Below, piece by piece: positions 32,101-45,925 of a stretch of DNA of 64,000 bases (its first letter is position 1; each line of letters starts with the position of its first letter). The stretch is from Okapia johnstoni (Eukaryota; Chordata; Mammalia; Artiodactyla; Giraffidae): assembly GCA_024291935.2 (NCBI GenBank), contig CM044312.1, forward strand, positions 48,614,001-48,678,000, given 5' to 3'. Under the pieces are notes generated by a model. It saw only the letters and a program-made list of their open reading frames with translations, ran no database searches and was not told the origin of the DNA. A program made the translations under genes and the position numbers.

Positions 32101-35100
32101 ATAAACCTTGAATTTGAATAAATTTTACAGATATTCTTGTGCAACAGGGTTGAAGAACTATGAGATTAAATTCTAGTTTATGGAATTCCCAGTCTTCTGC
32201 ATGAACTAAATGTTGTATCCTTTCTTGCAAAGAGGAGGAAGCTATCATTGAAGTGAAGTAGTTAAAAGGAGAATGAGAAGTGGAGCAAGTTTACTTAGCA
32301 GCTTTCTTAACCGAACGAACATCCCCTTGGTGTTGTCCCCGGGGACCACAGTTCCAAATGTGCTCTCTGACCAATCTTGGCTTAATTGCCAATAGTGCAG
32401 AACAAGCTAAATGCAGCTGCTTATCTGTCTCAAGAGCTTTGGGACCATGTCACAGTTTAAAAGTGGGATTTTTAAGTCTTTCATGAAACAACCCGAAGAG
32501 TGTGACGTGATGCCAGGACTGTGGCCTCAGTCCCTCAGTAAGCCAGGCTGCCAGGAGTGGGCGTGGGGGAGAGGCCACGGGTGCCTTCTGTGCCAGAGGC
32601 TACTCGCTTAAAGTCGCTGGAAGGAAAGGTCCAGCATGAGGTAGCTCCCTGGCTGGAAGTGTGTTCCTTTGAGGGGCCCAGGGAATGCTCCAAGGGCAAA
32701 GAGAACCCTTTCCTTGGGTGAGAGGTTGCTGTGGGGAAAGGTAATGATTTGGTCTTTTTCTCTGTCTTTAAACAAATGAGTGGGCAGTTAACGTAGCTCA
32801 AATTATTGAATTGGGTACTCTGCACAATAAGGACTTGTGGAAAATGCTTAAACTTTAGAAAAACAGCATCAAATATTTTAAGGCTGGAGAGAGAAAAAGT
32901 GCTAAAGTGACATTGATTCTTTCATATCTTAGCACTTGCTGTTGGCAGCTGCCAAGGTGTGTGTGTTCTCTCCTCCACTCCCACAAGTCATTAGTGCGCA
33001 TCTCCTTCTCTGGCTGGTGTGGGCATGATGGCAGGACTCGGGGATAATTTAGACTTCCTGCCCTTCGCAGAGCCTCTTAAAGGGAAGAAAAAATCCACCA
33101 GCCTTTGCTTTATGTTGAGTGAATGCACATTAGCTGTTGTGCCATCAGGTGGGAAGGCTACCTGGAGATGGTAAGTGTCGTGAAGCATGACCATTGTGAG
33201 CAAATGCTAGTGCTTCCCGTCACCTCAGGTGAACTGCTGTGGTCCCTGGCAGAGGTGGGCTCACAGAAAATACCTCAGATTTTCCACCGAGGCTCTGAAT
33301 ACACACAAAAAGAAAGCTGCTCAACATAACCGTTTTACATTTATATAGGTACTGCCTTGGTATATATGACCCAGTTTTCTGGAGAAGATTTCATATTATC
33401 TGGGATCTTTGGTCAGAGAAGCTTGAGTAACTTGAATAAGTCACATTATCTACTCAACATTTTTCTGCCCTACAGAAAGGGGGTTATGTTTTTTAATAGA
33501 TATTTTCCTTACTGGAGCATGTTAAGTTTACCTGAGGTGCATAAAGCTCTGGAAATTGAACTATCATCATACTAGATGATAAATTCAACTTGACCTGAAG
33601 CTTGGCACAGTCAGAGCTTTATCCTGGACCTATACTATTTGCTTCTCCATTTTACTTAAACTCACAACTTGTGCTAATTTGCATTTACTATCTAAAAAGA
33701 AGACAAAGAGAAAAGAGAGTTAAGGCTTTCTCTCCAGAATCCTCCCAAGATTCCTGGGACTTCCAAGCTTTCTTTCATTCTGACAGTGAGAAGAGATGGG
33801 AAAATGGTATTATGTTTGTTGGAGTAATCACCTTGCTCAAACATTTTTAGGATTCCCTTTCTAGATTAACCTTTAGAGATATCTTGAAGGAAAATAGAAG
33901 GTAATGTGTCTTCTAGGTATCATTAGAAGCTAATAAGTAACATTTGAACAATCTCTCACAAGGTACTTTCATACACATAATTTCATTCATGTCTGTACTT
34001 CTTCCCACGGCAGAAGCCCGGCCTTACACTTAGGAGGGATTAATGTGTATTTGTCTAACTGAACAAAACAAAATCCTTTCAATGATGGCAATTTTTTGTC
34101 CTTTGAAAGCAAATTTGATTCATTATATCTAATCTTGGCAAAAATGCTAAGTTAGAGGGGGTACCTTTTGAGGAAGAAACCAACTTGTGTCTATGAAGTG
34201 GAGATGATTTTCTCATCACCTCTTGATCCAGCTCTACAGCAAGTTTAGAAGTGGGGCTCTTGGAGTGTTGAGCACATCTATCCCCCGGAAATTGACTTTG
34301 AAAGGCAGCATTTGTTAGGATGTATAAGTAGTGACTTCAGAGGCCTTGTCATCATCATTTGTATGTCGTTCTGAATATAAATCCTCCCCAAATGTCATAT
34401 TCCATGATGAGGGATATCTGAACTCCATAGTTCAGTCCTGCTGCTTCTCTCTCCTCTTCTGTTACTAATGGTTGTGAATAGTACCCTCATCAGGGTACCA
34501 AATCCATCCCCCTTTTTAACTGTTTTGCTCCATTCCTCAGCAGCAGCTTTCTAGCACATAGGTGGAGCATCTGGCACAGGCCTAGCCAGGGTCAGGTGCC
34601 CAGCAAATGAGCATTCTCTCTTAGTCTGCAAGAGCTTCTTAAAGAACCCCTGTCCCAATGTGTAGCTGTGAAGCAGGTGACCACAAGGTGTGTGCCATCT
34701 AGGAAAAGTGAGATGTTATTAGATAAATGCTGCTGGAAAGATATTACACACACACATATATCCATCCCTAAAGTTAATGCTTTCAGTTTTCTATTTTCAG
34801 AAAAGTGTTTTTAATTAGGAAAAGCTTGTGGTAGGGGCCAATAAATAAATTACACTTTTCTTTATTAAATTTGAAGTAACCTAAAAGAGCTGAAGCAAGA
34901 GGTATCTTATTAAAGAAACCAAATCTGATGGTGAAAAATCAGAAGAAATATCATTTAAGTCAGTAAGGAAAGTCAGAGGGTTATGAGCAATGCAAGATGT
35001 GATTTGGGGAACTTTCTGGAAGAAAACTGTTGTTACATTTTTTTCCTACTAAATGACCATGTACTAGAAGAAGTTGGTTATGTGATCATGTGTTTCTGAA

Positions 35101-36800
35101 TCACTTGCTTCTGATTTTAGTTTTGTATTTTATAATTCTTCAGCTTTCCTGCCCTCATGTTTGATTTCTTTTTTTTTTAAGTGAAGTGTCAACCTTTAAA
35201 ATTTTTTTTAGATTTAGAATTTATGAGTACAATACATTCTAAGCCATTGTTCTGTTAGTTGAGCTAACATGTTTCATCTTGGAATGGTTGACTTCCATGC
35301 TGTTTGTGATCTGGTAGAGTCTACATGAGCTTCAGTGTCAACAGCAACCCATGTCCCTGTGACATGCATGTAGAATGCTTCACTTGAAAACACTCTCTGC
35401 TTCCGGGCGGCCCTTGGTTATCTGCAGTTGCTTACTCAGGGGTTCATAATAATGACATAGAAATCCCCACTAGCTGTCTAATGGTATTTTAAGACTGCTT
35501 ATCTACTACAAGGATGTAAGGGTCCTTTCAGTAATTCCATGAGCGTACTGTTCACTGGACCTCCTCTGGAAATGCCCCCAGACCTGTCCTGGCACAGGCA
35601 GTAGCCTGTGTACAGAGGCCATTCACACGATTTCTCATCGCACTGCTGCCTCAGGGCACTTGGAAGTGACCCTCAGCAGTGCAGTTGACACAGGCATTGA
35701 TCTTCTGCACTGTTTCTGTATAACCTTTCATTTCAAAAGGAAAAAACCTACCACTACTCTGCAGAGCAGAGGTTTTCCAAATTCTTTGGTTACCCTTTTT
35801 AATCACTTCTCTTTCAGAGTGAACACATGTTCTCAGCTAAGCTATGTGAGAACACAAGAAAGAGACCTTGCCTGTTCTAAGCACTAGTCTTTCTATTTTA
35901 TGTATTTTAAAGTCCGATCAGTATTTCCTCCCAGACTTTGTAAACAGAAACCACCCTGGGATGGTTGGTACCCCTAGCAAAGCTGATCTCATCCAGATTC
36001 CCACGTATCTGTGTCTATTTATAGGTGTATTATGGAGTCAGTTGTGACAAGAAGGGTGATCTGGAAGTAATTCTGTTGCTTCCCAGAAGGCTAATGAGCC
36101 AGTCTCATGACATGTTTGATGCGTGAGTCCCCGGTGTCATGACAATTTCACTAGAATGTCAGTAAGCAGCCCAACTACCTCATGTGAAATTGGCTGTGGA
36201 CAATCTGTGTCAGATGAGACATGTGTTAAGGTTGATTTAATCTGGTTAATAGATTGGACAACATAATGTCTCTATAAAGAAGAAACACATTAGACCAGAT
36301 GCCAAAGGCTAATATGTACATAGATTTCCTTGGATTGCTTTTTAAAGTCAGTGTTTAATTCTGCCCCCAGTATTCTCATCTCAGTTGGTTGTGATTTCAT
36401 AGATCCATGCACTTTGAGTATCTGTCACATACAGTCCTATGTTACCTGTTCTTGTCCTTCAGCATTTTGAATGAGCATCATAATGACAGTAGAAAGCAAG
36501 TGTCCAGTGGTTTGTTGATTCCTTAATTTTAATGGACATTTACTTAGAATATAATGTGTTGGAGCCTTTAAGGATCAATTGGATAAATGAGAATTTCATG
36601 TTTAGGTTTCATGTAAAACTCTGTCCAAGTTCATATTCTGTATTTTGTGGGGAGGGGGAACAAGGGAGGGATTTACTTTTTTTGCAAAAGTATTTGAAAA
36701 CATTTGTCAGATTTTATATTCATTAGTTATAATAAACTTATTTTTCAAGTATTTTATCAAGTGCTCCTCTGGACAATTTTTGTGTGGGGTTTTGTTTAAT
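32101..36800. other. Gene-free flank, mostly unique DNA
   Basis: No exon, RNA gene or confident repeat seen. Overlapping AATAAA motifs at 34840-34849 could serve a long PLEKHA8 3' UTR. Short ORFs at 32280-32611, 33357-33850 and 35660-35887 show no recognisable domain. Confidence 0.5.
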
Positions 36801-36814
36801 GAATATACCAATAA

Positions 36815-37055
36815 TAAGTATCATTTACTGGAACACATCCTACTTGCTGGGCATCATCCCAAGCTCTTTACAGATATTAATACACTTAATCCTCCTAATC
36901 AGCCTTTAGGGCCAGTACTGTTATTAGCCTCAAGTTACAGATGAGAAAACTGAGGCACAGATTGGGGGAGCCCCTGGTCTTAGATCCCACAGCTGATGAG
37001 GAGTAGAGCCAGGCTACACACTCAGGCAGCCTAGCTCCAAAATCTTTATAACAAA
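36815..37055 (-). mobile_element. MIR SINE, well preserved core
   Basis: CAAGCTCTTTACAGATATTAA, CTTAATCCTCCTAATCAGCC, GTTACAGATGAGAAAACTG and AGGCACAG follow the reverse MIR consensus closely. Confidence 0.85.
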
Positions 37056-37059
37056 CTAC

Positions 37060-39140
37060 TTAGACCTGAAGAAGAAATAATTTTGAAGCATCAAATGGCC
37101 ACTACAGTGGCATTGCCCAGGGCATTCTAAGCAGACTAGAAAGACCAGCTGTTGTCACAGGTGGCCGTGTTCTTCTGCCTGGTTTAATTCTGTTTTCAGA
37201 GAAACCACAAATGCAGAACAAAGAGATGCATTTGCTATGCAAAGTGTTTGAGTTGCTGTTTGGTTAATAAGTTTACATTCAAAGCAGATACCTTTTTTTG
37301 TCTAAATCAGTTGGTGCTAAGGTAGCATTGAACTTGTCAGGTTTTCACTCTCATATACTTGTTGGTGGATGTTAGGATGCCTGCAGATAGATAGGTATGT
37401 GTGACTGGCATCAGAGTGCAACCCTGTCCACACCACCTCCTCAGGGAAGCTTCCCGCCTGTGCCCACTTGAGGCCTCCTCTCCAGCCACCTCTTTACATG
37501 AGCTGGGCTGCTTAGAATTGGGACAGGGAGGTTTGAAGGCAGAGAGAGAAACCAGTGAAGTGTGGTAGTGTTGGAGCAAAAAGGTCCTGTGGAGTCTGAG
37601 CTGGGGTGGCCATGTTGGGTCACGTGGAAGAGAAGGGAAAAGAGAAAGCCAGTGGGAAAGGAAAGAATGATGCAGGCACACTATACGCAGGGACGAGGAA
37701 TTAGGTAGTCGCCAGGTACCCGCAAAACTTTCTTGAAGGCCAACTTTCCCTTTCCCACTTCTAGCTCCTGCCCCATAAGTCCTCCCCTTGAGAACTGTGT
37801 GGCTTTGCAGTAAGACCCCAGCCCTTTTGCTTACAGTGCTTTTAGCAGGTGTATCTAAAAGCACATGTCTTTGTTCCACACTGAATATGGGCAAATCCAC
37901 AAAAACCCAAGTAACATACATTGAAGAACCACCACCACTATCATTATTTTCACTGTGTAAAATGGAAATGGCCATCCAGACCTGAAGTCAGTTTGTGTGG
38001 GTTCTGCTTATTCCAAGTTATGTGCCATTCCCCTACAAAACTGCAGGAGCCTTTTTGTAATAGCTTTGTTCTTATAAGCATCAGTTCTGCCAGAGGTGGT
38101 GGTATAACCAGGTGACCACCTCCTGCCTTTCCCATACCTGCTGGGAGTAGAATGCTCAGAGAGTGTGAAGAATCAACTGCTGAGCCTCAGCTCCACCCTG
38201 GGGTACTTGGAAACCATGAAAACACAAGCGGATGACCAAGGTGGGTTCAAGAGACCATGCTTGGACATACATCCTGATGTCTAGCGGGCGGGGGAGTAAA
38301 GCTGCTTTGTGCTGATTTTAGGAACCAGCTGAGGAAAAACAACAACTGCTGCTTCCTGTTCTTCCAGAGCCTGCAAATACGGGTGCGTTTTCTACCTGTT
38401 TTATTACCTTCTGCAAGAACGTGAATACACTTGCAAGATCTATGCCTAGTGGCTGCCATAGGGAAACTCAAAGAGCAAGAAGGAAGGGAACCATCCTACA
38501 GTTAATATTTTTATTCTCACATTCTCGTGGGTAGCTTAGAAGAGATGTCCAAGACCCTATTTATGAGCATATGCACACATGTGTCTGTATGCATTCACAT
38601 ACACACATCTTGACCCTCGTCATCACCATCATTCCAGAAGCACACAGTGGAGAGGTGCGTTTGGAGCAAGGATGGCTTGCTTTGATAAGAACTGATGAGT
38701 GTTGAAGGTCTGACATCAGCATTGAGATCACAGTGAATGGTTTACTCTGTAAACACATTTCCTCAGATAACAGGGCCATCACTTCTATGCAAACACTGAG
38801 TGTGACCAATGTGAGGGCTTTTTGCTTTGGCTTGACAGTCCAAGTGGTTGTTGAAAAGTTTTTGGATGTTTTAAGGGTCAAATCCTGGTTCAGAGGCCTT
38901 CATGAGATCACCTTAGGCATTCCCCTGACCTTTGTGCTTCATTGATCAAATCTCTTCCCCTGGCTTTTGTGAGTCACTAGGGGAGATGGATGATTCTCTG
39001 CCTGGTTCCTCCTGATTTAGACCTAGCTGTCTACTCACTTCCCTTGCTAAATTAACTCATCTCCAGGCTTCAGAGAGCAGCCTCCATGCAGAGAGCCCTG
39101 AAATTACACTTCACGTGCAGGGTGCTCACATGGGTTGTGG
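37060..39140. other. Gene-free flank with a 212-codon antisense open frame
   Basis: No repeat recognised. The minus strand is open from 37975 to 37337 (212 codons), but the product has no recognisable motif and is rich in Ser, Leu and Pro, as expected from chance reading of C/T-rich DNA. I do not call it a gene. Confidence 0.5.
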
Positions 39141-39149
39141 TCTTGGAGC

Positions 39150-39740
39150 TCCTATCCAGACCCACCTATCTCCTGATAAACAGCCCTTAGATAGCCTACC
39201 TTCATCTGAAACCTCAGTTCCAAATGTGGTTGCTCCTTAAGCTTTGTCATCTAAGTCAGTGACACCACTATTATTCTAGTCTCTCAGGCAAGAAACTCCT
39301 AAACTCCTCCCTCACTTCTTGACTCAATTTGTTACACTCCCAGTGGCTACAGCCTTGATCTCTGAATTCTGTGCTCTTTCAACCTGTTACTGTCTTCCAA
39401 ACCTGATCCTTGATCACTCCATGCCACGGTTCAGGTTCCTTTACAGACTTGAAATGCCCTTTCCCCTTCCTGAAAACCCAGATTGAGTCTCTTCAGAAAC
39501 TATCGAGACACAATAAATCCCAACCATCAATTTCACCTCTAAACACATCCTGCACTTCTAGATAATACTGCATAAATTAGAACTTTAAAAGGATAGGAAG
39601 TGTGACTACATGGGAACTGGACTAGTTATTACTGTAGCCGCCTCCCTCACCAAATCATGAACTTCACCTTCTTCACAATAGTGTGCCCAGCACCCAACAG
39701 TGCCTTCCTGTCCATTGGAGGATCCTAGAACTGTCTTAGA
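39150..39740 (+). mobile_element. Probable L2 LINE, diverged
   Basis: AAGAAACTCCTAAACTCCTCC, CTCACTTCTTGACTC and GAAATGCCCTTTCCCCTTCC match successive L2 blocks. Confidence 0.5.
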
Positions 39741-39989
39741 AGTTGAGCATTACCTACAATGGTGCTCCCTGTTTTCTTCAGGTGTGTTAGTTCTATTACC
39801 CAGTTAGATAAGAATATTTTGAAGTGAAGTCACACACATAATCTTCAATTACTTCCTGCTTCCTTGGCTGCTCAAATAATACTCTGACCACTCAGAGTAT
39901 AAATGATTTACGTTTTTTAAATATTTTGCCTTTGTTAATACAGGTATAAAATGTTTTATCAAATTGTCAACAATCAGAAGGCAAAGTCT

Positions 39990-40200
39990 GGCTCATCGTT
40001 CTCAACCCTGTTTAGTCCTTCCATCTAAATCATTAAAAAGAATTTAAAAACAAATAACTAAAAACACTGATGTATAGGCCCCTCCCAGACCACTCAAATC
40101 AATCTGTGGAATGCAGCCTTTCTCTTGTATTGCTAACATCTCCCCAGTGATTCTAATAGACAGCCAGATTGAGAACTCCAGAACTGCTTGTTTAGGGCTT
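39990..40200. mobile_element. MER5-type DNA transposon remnant
   Basis: CGTTCTCAACCCTG at one end and GATTGAGAACTCC at the other, with CCCCTCCCAGACC and CCAGTGATTCTAATAG between. From 40200 to 41400 no further element is recognised, apart from a short (GT)n near 40537-40550. Confidence 0.7.
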
Positions 40201-41404
40201 TAAAATTGTGCTTTGGGTTCTTTTAGGATAAAGAAGGCCATATCACAGAACCTCCATCCCCTGAAGCCTAACAAAATGAACTACCAAAATAAAAATTTAA
40301 CCAGTAAAAATTTCACCAGCGATGAAACGAAAGAAGGAGCCCAACCTTGTCACTGTGCCCTAAACTTCAAACTGTAATTGCCAAAGAAAAAAACCAAGTT
40401 TTCTGGCAAGAATAAGAAGAGTTCCTAATGCTGCCCCTATTGGGGAAATTTGCAAAATTCAGAATTTTCCTTAAAATCTCAGATTTTGGAAAGAAGATTG
40501 GAGAGTTGGTCACTTCCTCTGAGTGGGGCTAGTCTCTGTGTGTGTGTGTGTTCAGGGAGAGGGGGTTTTGCTGAGGAAAGATGGGTGAACAAGGGAAAGG
40601 AGCAACCAGCTCATTCCTAATTTAAGGGAAAAACCCACATCTCACGGGTCTTTTGTCTCCCATGAGAGTAGATATCTCTTCTCTCCATTTGGAGTTCACC
40701 GTGCTGCAGGACTTACTGTAACCATCAGAGGGCAGAGCAGAGGCCAGCCCCTCCAACAAAAGCCTGTATACACAGCTCTTCCTCCCTCCCCCATGCAGAT
40801 GCACACAGACAGGCAGGGCTCAGGTTTGGCTGGTACACACTGGTGTGACTGTGCTGGCTGTTATAATATCGAAATGCTCCTATACCAGGAAGTAAATAAT
40901 CACTATCTGAAGGGTCTCAGCTTTGACCCCAGCCCCTCATGAGAACCATCCAACTCCAGACCAGCCCACAGTCTACTATCTAAAGGGGCAATGTGGCCTA
41001 ACGAGGCTCCTGCTGCAAAACTGTGGTCAACCTCTTTCCTGCTTATCCAGTGTCTGTGTCATGCTAGTTATGAAATACTTTTAATATCATCCATGCAGAA
41101 AAGTATATAGAATACAAGCACACAGGGGAAGAGAAAGAGTTGTCAGATGAGATGGAAATATGCCAAGTAGAATACACCAACACTGTGTTAGAGCAAATAA
41201 ATGGTCTGAACAGACCTGCCTACCTTAAGCATGAGCATATTTAAATAAAATGACCTGGTAACCACATAAATATGCTACAGGCAGCAAAGGCAACAGAGTG
41301 GGGAACAGAGGAAACTAATAGGGAAGAATTTACCTAAGAAAAAAAGTTCCTACAGGTGTATTGTATTCTCAAAGAACGTCAAAAGAACATGAATTCAGTA
41401 AAAT

Positions 41405-42347
41405 GGTTCAGTTGCTCAGTTGTGTCTGACTCTTTGCAACTCCATGGATTGCAGCACTCCAGGATTCCCTGTCCACCATCTCCCGGAGCTTGCTCAAACT
41501 CATGTCCATCAAGTTGGTGATGCCATCCAATCGTCTCATCCCTTCTCCTGCCTTCAATCTTTCTCAGCATCAGGGTCTTTTCCAGTGAGTCAGTTCTTCG
41601 CATCAGGTGGCCAAAGTATTGGAGCTTCAGCTTCAGCATTAGTCCTTTCAATGAATATTCAGGACTGATTTCCTTTAGGATTGACTGATTTGATCTCTTT
41701 GCAGTCCAAGAGACTCTCAAGAAGGGTCTTCTCCAACACCACATTTCGAAAGCCTCAATTCTTCAGCATTCAAGTGTATGGTCCAACTCTCTCATATACA
41801 CATGACTACTGGAAAAACCATAGCTTTGACTAGATGGACCTTTGTTGGCAAAGTAATGTCTCTGCTTTTCAATATGCTGTCTACGTCGGTTATAGCTTGA
41901 CTGCCAAGGAGCAAGTATCTTTTAATTTCATGGCTGCAGTCACCATCTGCAGTGATTTTGGAGCCCAAGAAAATAAAGTCTGCCACTGTTTTCATTGGTT
42001 CCCCATCTATTTGCCGTGACATAATGGGACCGGAATGTTGAGTTTTAAGCCAGCTTTTTCACTCTCTTTCACCTTCATCAAGAGGCTCTTTAGTTTCTCT
42101 TCGCTTTCTGCCATAAGGGTGGTGTAATCTGCATATCTGAGGTTGATATTTCTCCTGGCAATCTTGATTCCAGCTTATGCTTCATCCAGTCTGGCATTTT
42201 GCATGATGAACTCTGCATATAAGTTAAATAAGCAGGGTGACAATATATGGCCTTGATGTACTACTCCTTTCCCAACTTGGCACCAGTCCGTTGTTCCATG
42301 TCCGTTTCTAACTGTTGCTTCTTGACCTGCATACAGATTTCTCAAGA
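41405..42347 (-). mobile_element. BovB LINE 3' half
   Basis: Reverse copy from the 3' terminus (GGTTCAGTTGCTCAGTTGTG) to the RT domain (ACTGTTGCTTCTTGACCTGC). A deletion removes bases near 42030. The frame is broken in several places. Confidence 0.93.
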
Positions 42348-42354
42348 ACGAGAT

Positions 42355-42885
42355 AAAAAGCCAGATTGCAGAGCTAAGGAAATAAGTTGGCCAAAATAGC
42401 ACTATTATAGAACACATAAATAAATTAGAAATAGCAAGAAACATGGTTGAAAATGGAATTGGTAGAGTGCAAGAAAAGGCTTGAGATGATTTCAAGTGAA
42501 TGAAGTATTTAAAAAACAAAGGTTAATTCTTGAGTGGACAATTATAGAAAGACAAAGATATTCAAACATTAATGTCCAAAAAAAGAAACTGTAAAAAGTA
42601 CTGAAAGATATAATACAGAAATTTTTTCCTGAAATGAAGGAATGAATCTTCAGATCGAAAAAATACACTATGTTGTAGAGAATCTTACAGAAAGCACTTG
42701 ACCCCAAAACATAGCTTGATTAAATTAATGAACATCAAGAATGAAGAAAGAATTCTTCGCTGATTAGGAAGGAACTCCAAAGGGTCTCACACGTCTTTAC
42801 TGCCAGATTCAGTGGCCGGAGGCAATGGAGAAATGTTTCCAAAGTTCTGAGTGGAGAAAGAAGAGTGACTTGGTATAATTTTTAA
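42355..42885 (+). mobile_element. HAL1/L1 ORF1-type LINE remnant
   Basis: GAGTGGACAATTATAGAAAG, TTTTTTCCTGAAATGAAGG and GGAGAAATGTTTCCAAAG match the HAL1 (half-L1) ORF1 region in forward orientation. The frame is destroyed. The BovB next to it may have landed in this element. Confidence 0.6.
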
Positions 42886-43670
42886 TTTATTTTTTTAAAT
42901 TGAAGTATTTACAGTGTTGTGTTCATTTCTGCTATATAGCACAGTGGCTCAATTAAACTTGAATACATTCTTTTTTGTATTATTTTCCATTATGGTTTAT
43001 CCTAGGATATTTAATATAGTTCCCTCTGCTATGCAGTAGGACCTTGTTTATCCATCCTGTATGGAATAGCTTGCATCTGCTAATCCCTCCCCCACACCCC
43101 TTCCCTCTTAGCAACCACAAGTCTGTTCTCTAATGTCTCTGGGTCTGTTTCTGTTTCAAAGACAGGTTCGTGTCATAGATTCCACCTGTAAGTGATGTCA
43201 TGTGGTATTTGTCTTTCTCTTTCTGATTAGCTTCACTTACTGTGATAATCTCTAGTTGTATCCATGTTGCTATAAATGGCATTATTTCATTCTTTTTCTA
43301 CAGCCAAGTAGTATTCCATTATATCTGTGTACCACCTCTTTATCCTTTCATCTGTCGATGGACATTCAGGCTGTCTCCATTTCTTGCTATTGTGAATAGT
43401 GCTGCTGTGAGCATAGGGGCACATGTGTCTTTGTGCTGCTGCTGCTAAGTCGCGTCAGTCATGTCCAACTCTGTGTGACCCCATAGACAGCAGCCCACCA
43501 GGCTCCACCATCCCTGGGATTCTCCAAGCAAGAATACTGGAGTGGGTTGCCATTTCCTTCTCCATGTATCTCTTTGAATTACAGTTTTATCCAGATTTAT
43601 GCCCAGGAGTGGGATTGTTGGATCATATGATAGTTCTATTTTTAGTTTTCTGAGAATTAAGTGTATTATT
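42886..43670 (-). mobile_element. L1 3' end and ORF2 C-terminus, interrupted
   Basis: Reverse L1 3' UTR (CAGTGTTGTGTTCATTTCTG, GCTATGCAGTAGGACC) and ORF2 end (GTAGTATTCCATTATATC, GTCGATGGACATTC). Split by a Bov-tA at 43434. Confidence 0.85.
43434..43565 (-). mobile_element. Bov-tA SINE, headless
   Basis: GCTGCTGCTGCTAAGTCGCG to CCATTTCCTTCTCC is the BovB-derived body in reverse. The tRNA head is missing. Flanks CATGTGTCTTTG and CATGTATCTCTTTG may be a diverged target duplication. Confidence 0.88.
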
Positions 43671-43679
43671 GCCAACCAA

Positions 43680-44735
43680 GTTGTCAAATCCAGTACTCTT
43701 AAGCATGCAAGAACTCAAAGAAAGCATTACCCATGAGCCCTTTTTATGGGGTATACATCTATGTTTATAAACATGTCCTCTATTTTCTGTAAAATCTGTG
43801 TCTGTGTTAAAAAAAAAGTCAGGAATGATATTTAACTAAAGTTAATGCTGGTTAGTTTTAAGTGGGTATTGATTTAGTTTTGTTTTTTTCTTTATAGTTT
43901 ATCATATTGCGTGACTTGTTTGATAACTATGCTATCCTTTTGTTTTAAAAATAGGGGGCAGGAGGCCTATTCTGAAACAAGATTTATACAATCTAAAGCA
44001 TTGTATAGTGTGGGTGGACCCCTGGTGTATGTTGCTCCTTATAGCACGTTTGCTTTGTAACTCCGAGCAAGGAACTTGAAATTTTTCACTTAATCACCAC
44101 ACTTCCTTTTTTCCCACTGGTTATTTTTCACGCGTAAGCTGCTGTTTCTTTATTCACATATTACTCATCTAAATATCCCATCTTATACAACTCCTGAGTG
44201 TTATATTCTTTGGGGCTAAGGGAGGAAAAATGGAACAGCAGGATTGTACCTACTGACTTGCCCAGTGCATCTGAAACATGAAAAAATAGAAAAAGAAGCC
44301 ATTTGGAGTAGCTGACAGTCATCTTACAGGAGAAAGCCAAAAAGACTCAGCAACTTGGGAATTTTGCACATGAATTGGCTGCAGTCCATTGGAGATGCTG
44401 AAAGATTTCTTTCTTTGTGCTTCTGAGCTTGGAAATAAAATGTCAACCCTTTCTCTGCCCAAGTGAAATTGCTGGGCAGTAGCACTGTAGTTCAGTATTA
44501 GCTTGTGTTGATCAAATTCAGCTGCCAGGGATGGCAGATGGGAGAATGCAGCAGTCACCTGTCTTCAGTAAGCATTTGTTTTCAGGACCATTCAACATTC
44601 TGTTAGTGGAAATTCATGGGAGCCTGATATTCTACTATGGCTTGTGTGAGAGCAGGACCCTTTTATAAAACCCCAAATCCTTGACTTGATTAGTATAGAA
44701 AGGTAATCACTAGATTGTAGGACTGGAAGACTCCT
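43680..44735. other. Gene-free stretch
   Basis: No confident element or gene. T-rich in the first half. Confidence 0.45.
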
Positions 44736-44739
44736 TCAT

Positions 44740-44885
44740 CTGTAGTGATCATAATCACTACCCCAAAAGGTTGTTGTCAGGATCAGATCAGGAATTGTGC
44801 ATAATGTCAGGTCACACAGTGTCTAGGTGATGGTAAGAGCTCCAAAAATGGTGGTGGTGATAGTAATAGTTGTTATTATTACTGT
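44740..44885 (+). mobile_element. MIR SINE 3' part
   Basis: AAGGTTGTTGTCAGGATCAG and the GATGGTAAGAGCTCCAAAA block follow the forward MIR 3' end. Confidence 0.6.
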
Positions 44886-44920
44886 TTTCAACAGGAAGTA
44901 AAACTTTAAAGGCCATCATG

Positions 44921-45058
44921 GAACTTCCCTGGTGGTCCTATGGTTAAGACTGCGCTCCCAATGCTTCGGGCGCCCAGGTTCAATCTGTGGTCAGGGAACT
45001 AGATCCTGCATGCTGCAACTAAGATCTGGTGCAGCCAAGTAAATTTTTTTTTAAAAAA
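44921..45058 (+). mobile_element. CHR-2 type tRNA-derived SINE
   Basis: GAACTTCCCTGGTGGTCC, GGTTAAGACTGCGCTCCC and CAGGTTCAATCTGTGGTC, then an A-rich tail. The duplication GG(C/T)CATCATG is at 44911-44920 and 45059-45068. Confidence 0.88.
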
Positions 45059-45069
45059 GGTCATCATGC

Positions 45070-45575
45070 CTGGAGTTTTCCTGGCCGAATACACCTTTTC
45101 TTACTTGGGCCGCTTGTCCCTGCTGTCACAGAGGATCCAATGCTGCCTCAAAGTCAGGTCCCCTCGCTGCAGTAAATGTCTTGCCACTTTCAAAAATGAG
45201 ACCTTCACCTATTCCCGTTTCCATGGAGACCACAGCATATCCTCCTCCTAGCCTGAGCTCTAGAGCCAGCTGTGATGCTTCATAGAATCACAGGAAGGAT
45301 GAAGGATTCCAGAAGAACTCACAGGGCATTAGGGTGGATCTGACACTTTTTATAGGATATTCCCCCTCCCTCCAGAGGACATCTAATATATTTTCTGCTC
45401 TAATCTCCTCTCCCCTTGCTCTGGAACACTTTTTCTTTGAGTGACAGCTCCTTCACTACTGTGAGTTCTGCTTAGGCTCCCAGTCACAGTACCCAGCCCT
45501 CTGGCCACAGCAGAGTGCATGTGGTCCAGAACGGGCCCATCGTGGGACTTCTCCAGAACAGTGTATTTGGACACT
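45070..45575. other. Gene-free stretch, unique
   Basis: Moderately GC-rich with short ORFs on both strands (for example 45066-45251) that show no recognised family. Confidence 0.45.
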
Positions 45576-45584
45576 GGGAGAGAG

Positions 45585-45925
45585 CATCCCTGTTGTGGAC
45601 TGCATGTTTGTGTCCCCCCAAGTTTATATATTGAAACCCCTAACTCCCAGTGGGATGATATTAGGAGGTGGGGTCTTTTGGAGGTAATTAGGTTTAGATT
45701 ACATCATGAGGGTGGGGCCCTCATGATAGGATGGGTGCTCTTATGAAAGGAAGACAAGGAGTCTCTGCCATGACCAAGAAAGCCCATGGAGGAAGGGGAC
45801 CCTGACCAAGAATCAACCAGGTTGCCCCCCGATCTCAGACTAACAGCCTCCAGAACTGGGAGAAATAAGCATCTGTTGTTTAAGCCAGAGTATGGCATTT
45901 TGGAATAGCAGTCCTACCTGACTAA
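45585..45925 (+). mobile_element. MLT1 LTR (MaLR)
   Basis: Begins TTGTGGACTGCATGTTTGTG and ends CTGACTAAGACA. GGGATGATATTAGGAGG, GGGTGGGGCCCTCATG and CAGCCTCCAGAACTGGGAG are standard MLT1 blocks. This is a solo-type LTR of an ancient non-coding retroviral-like family. Confidence 0.88.

Noticed and set aside
37337..37975. 212-codon minus-strand open frame as a possible new gene
   Set aside because: No start context, splice or domain evidence; composition reflects C/T-rich DNA, and one frame of this length is plausible by chance in 64 kb. Conservation in sheep or transcript evidence would change this.
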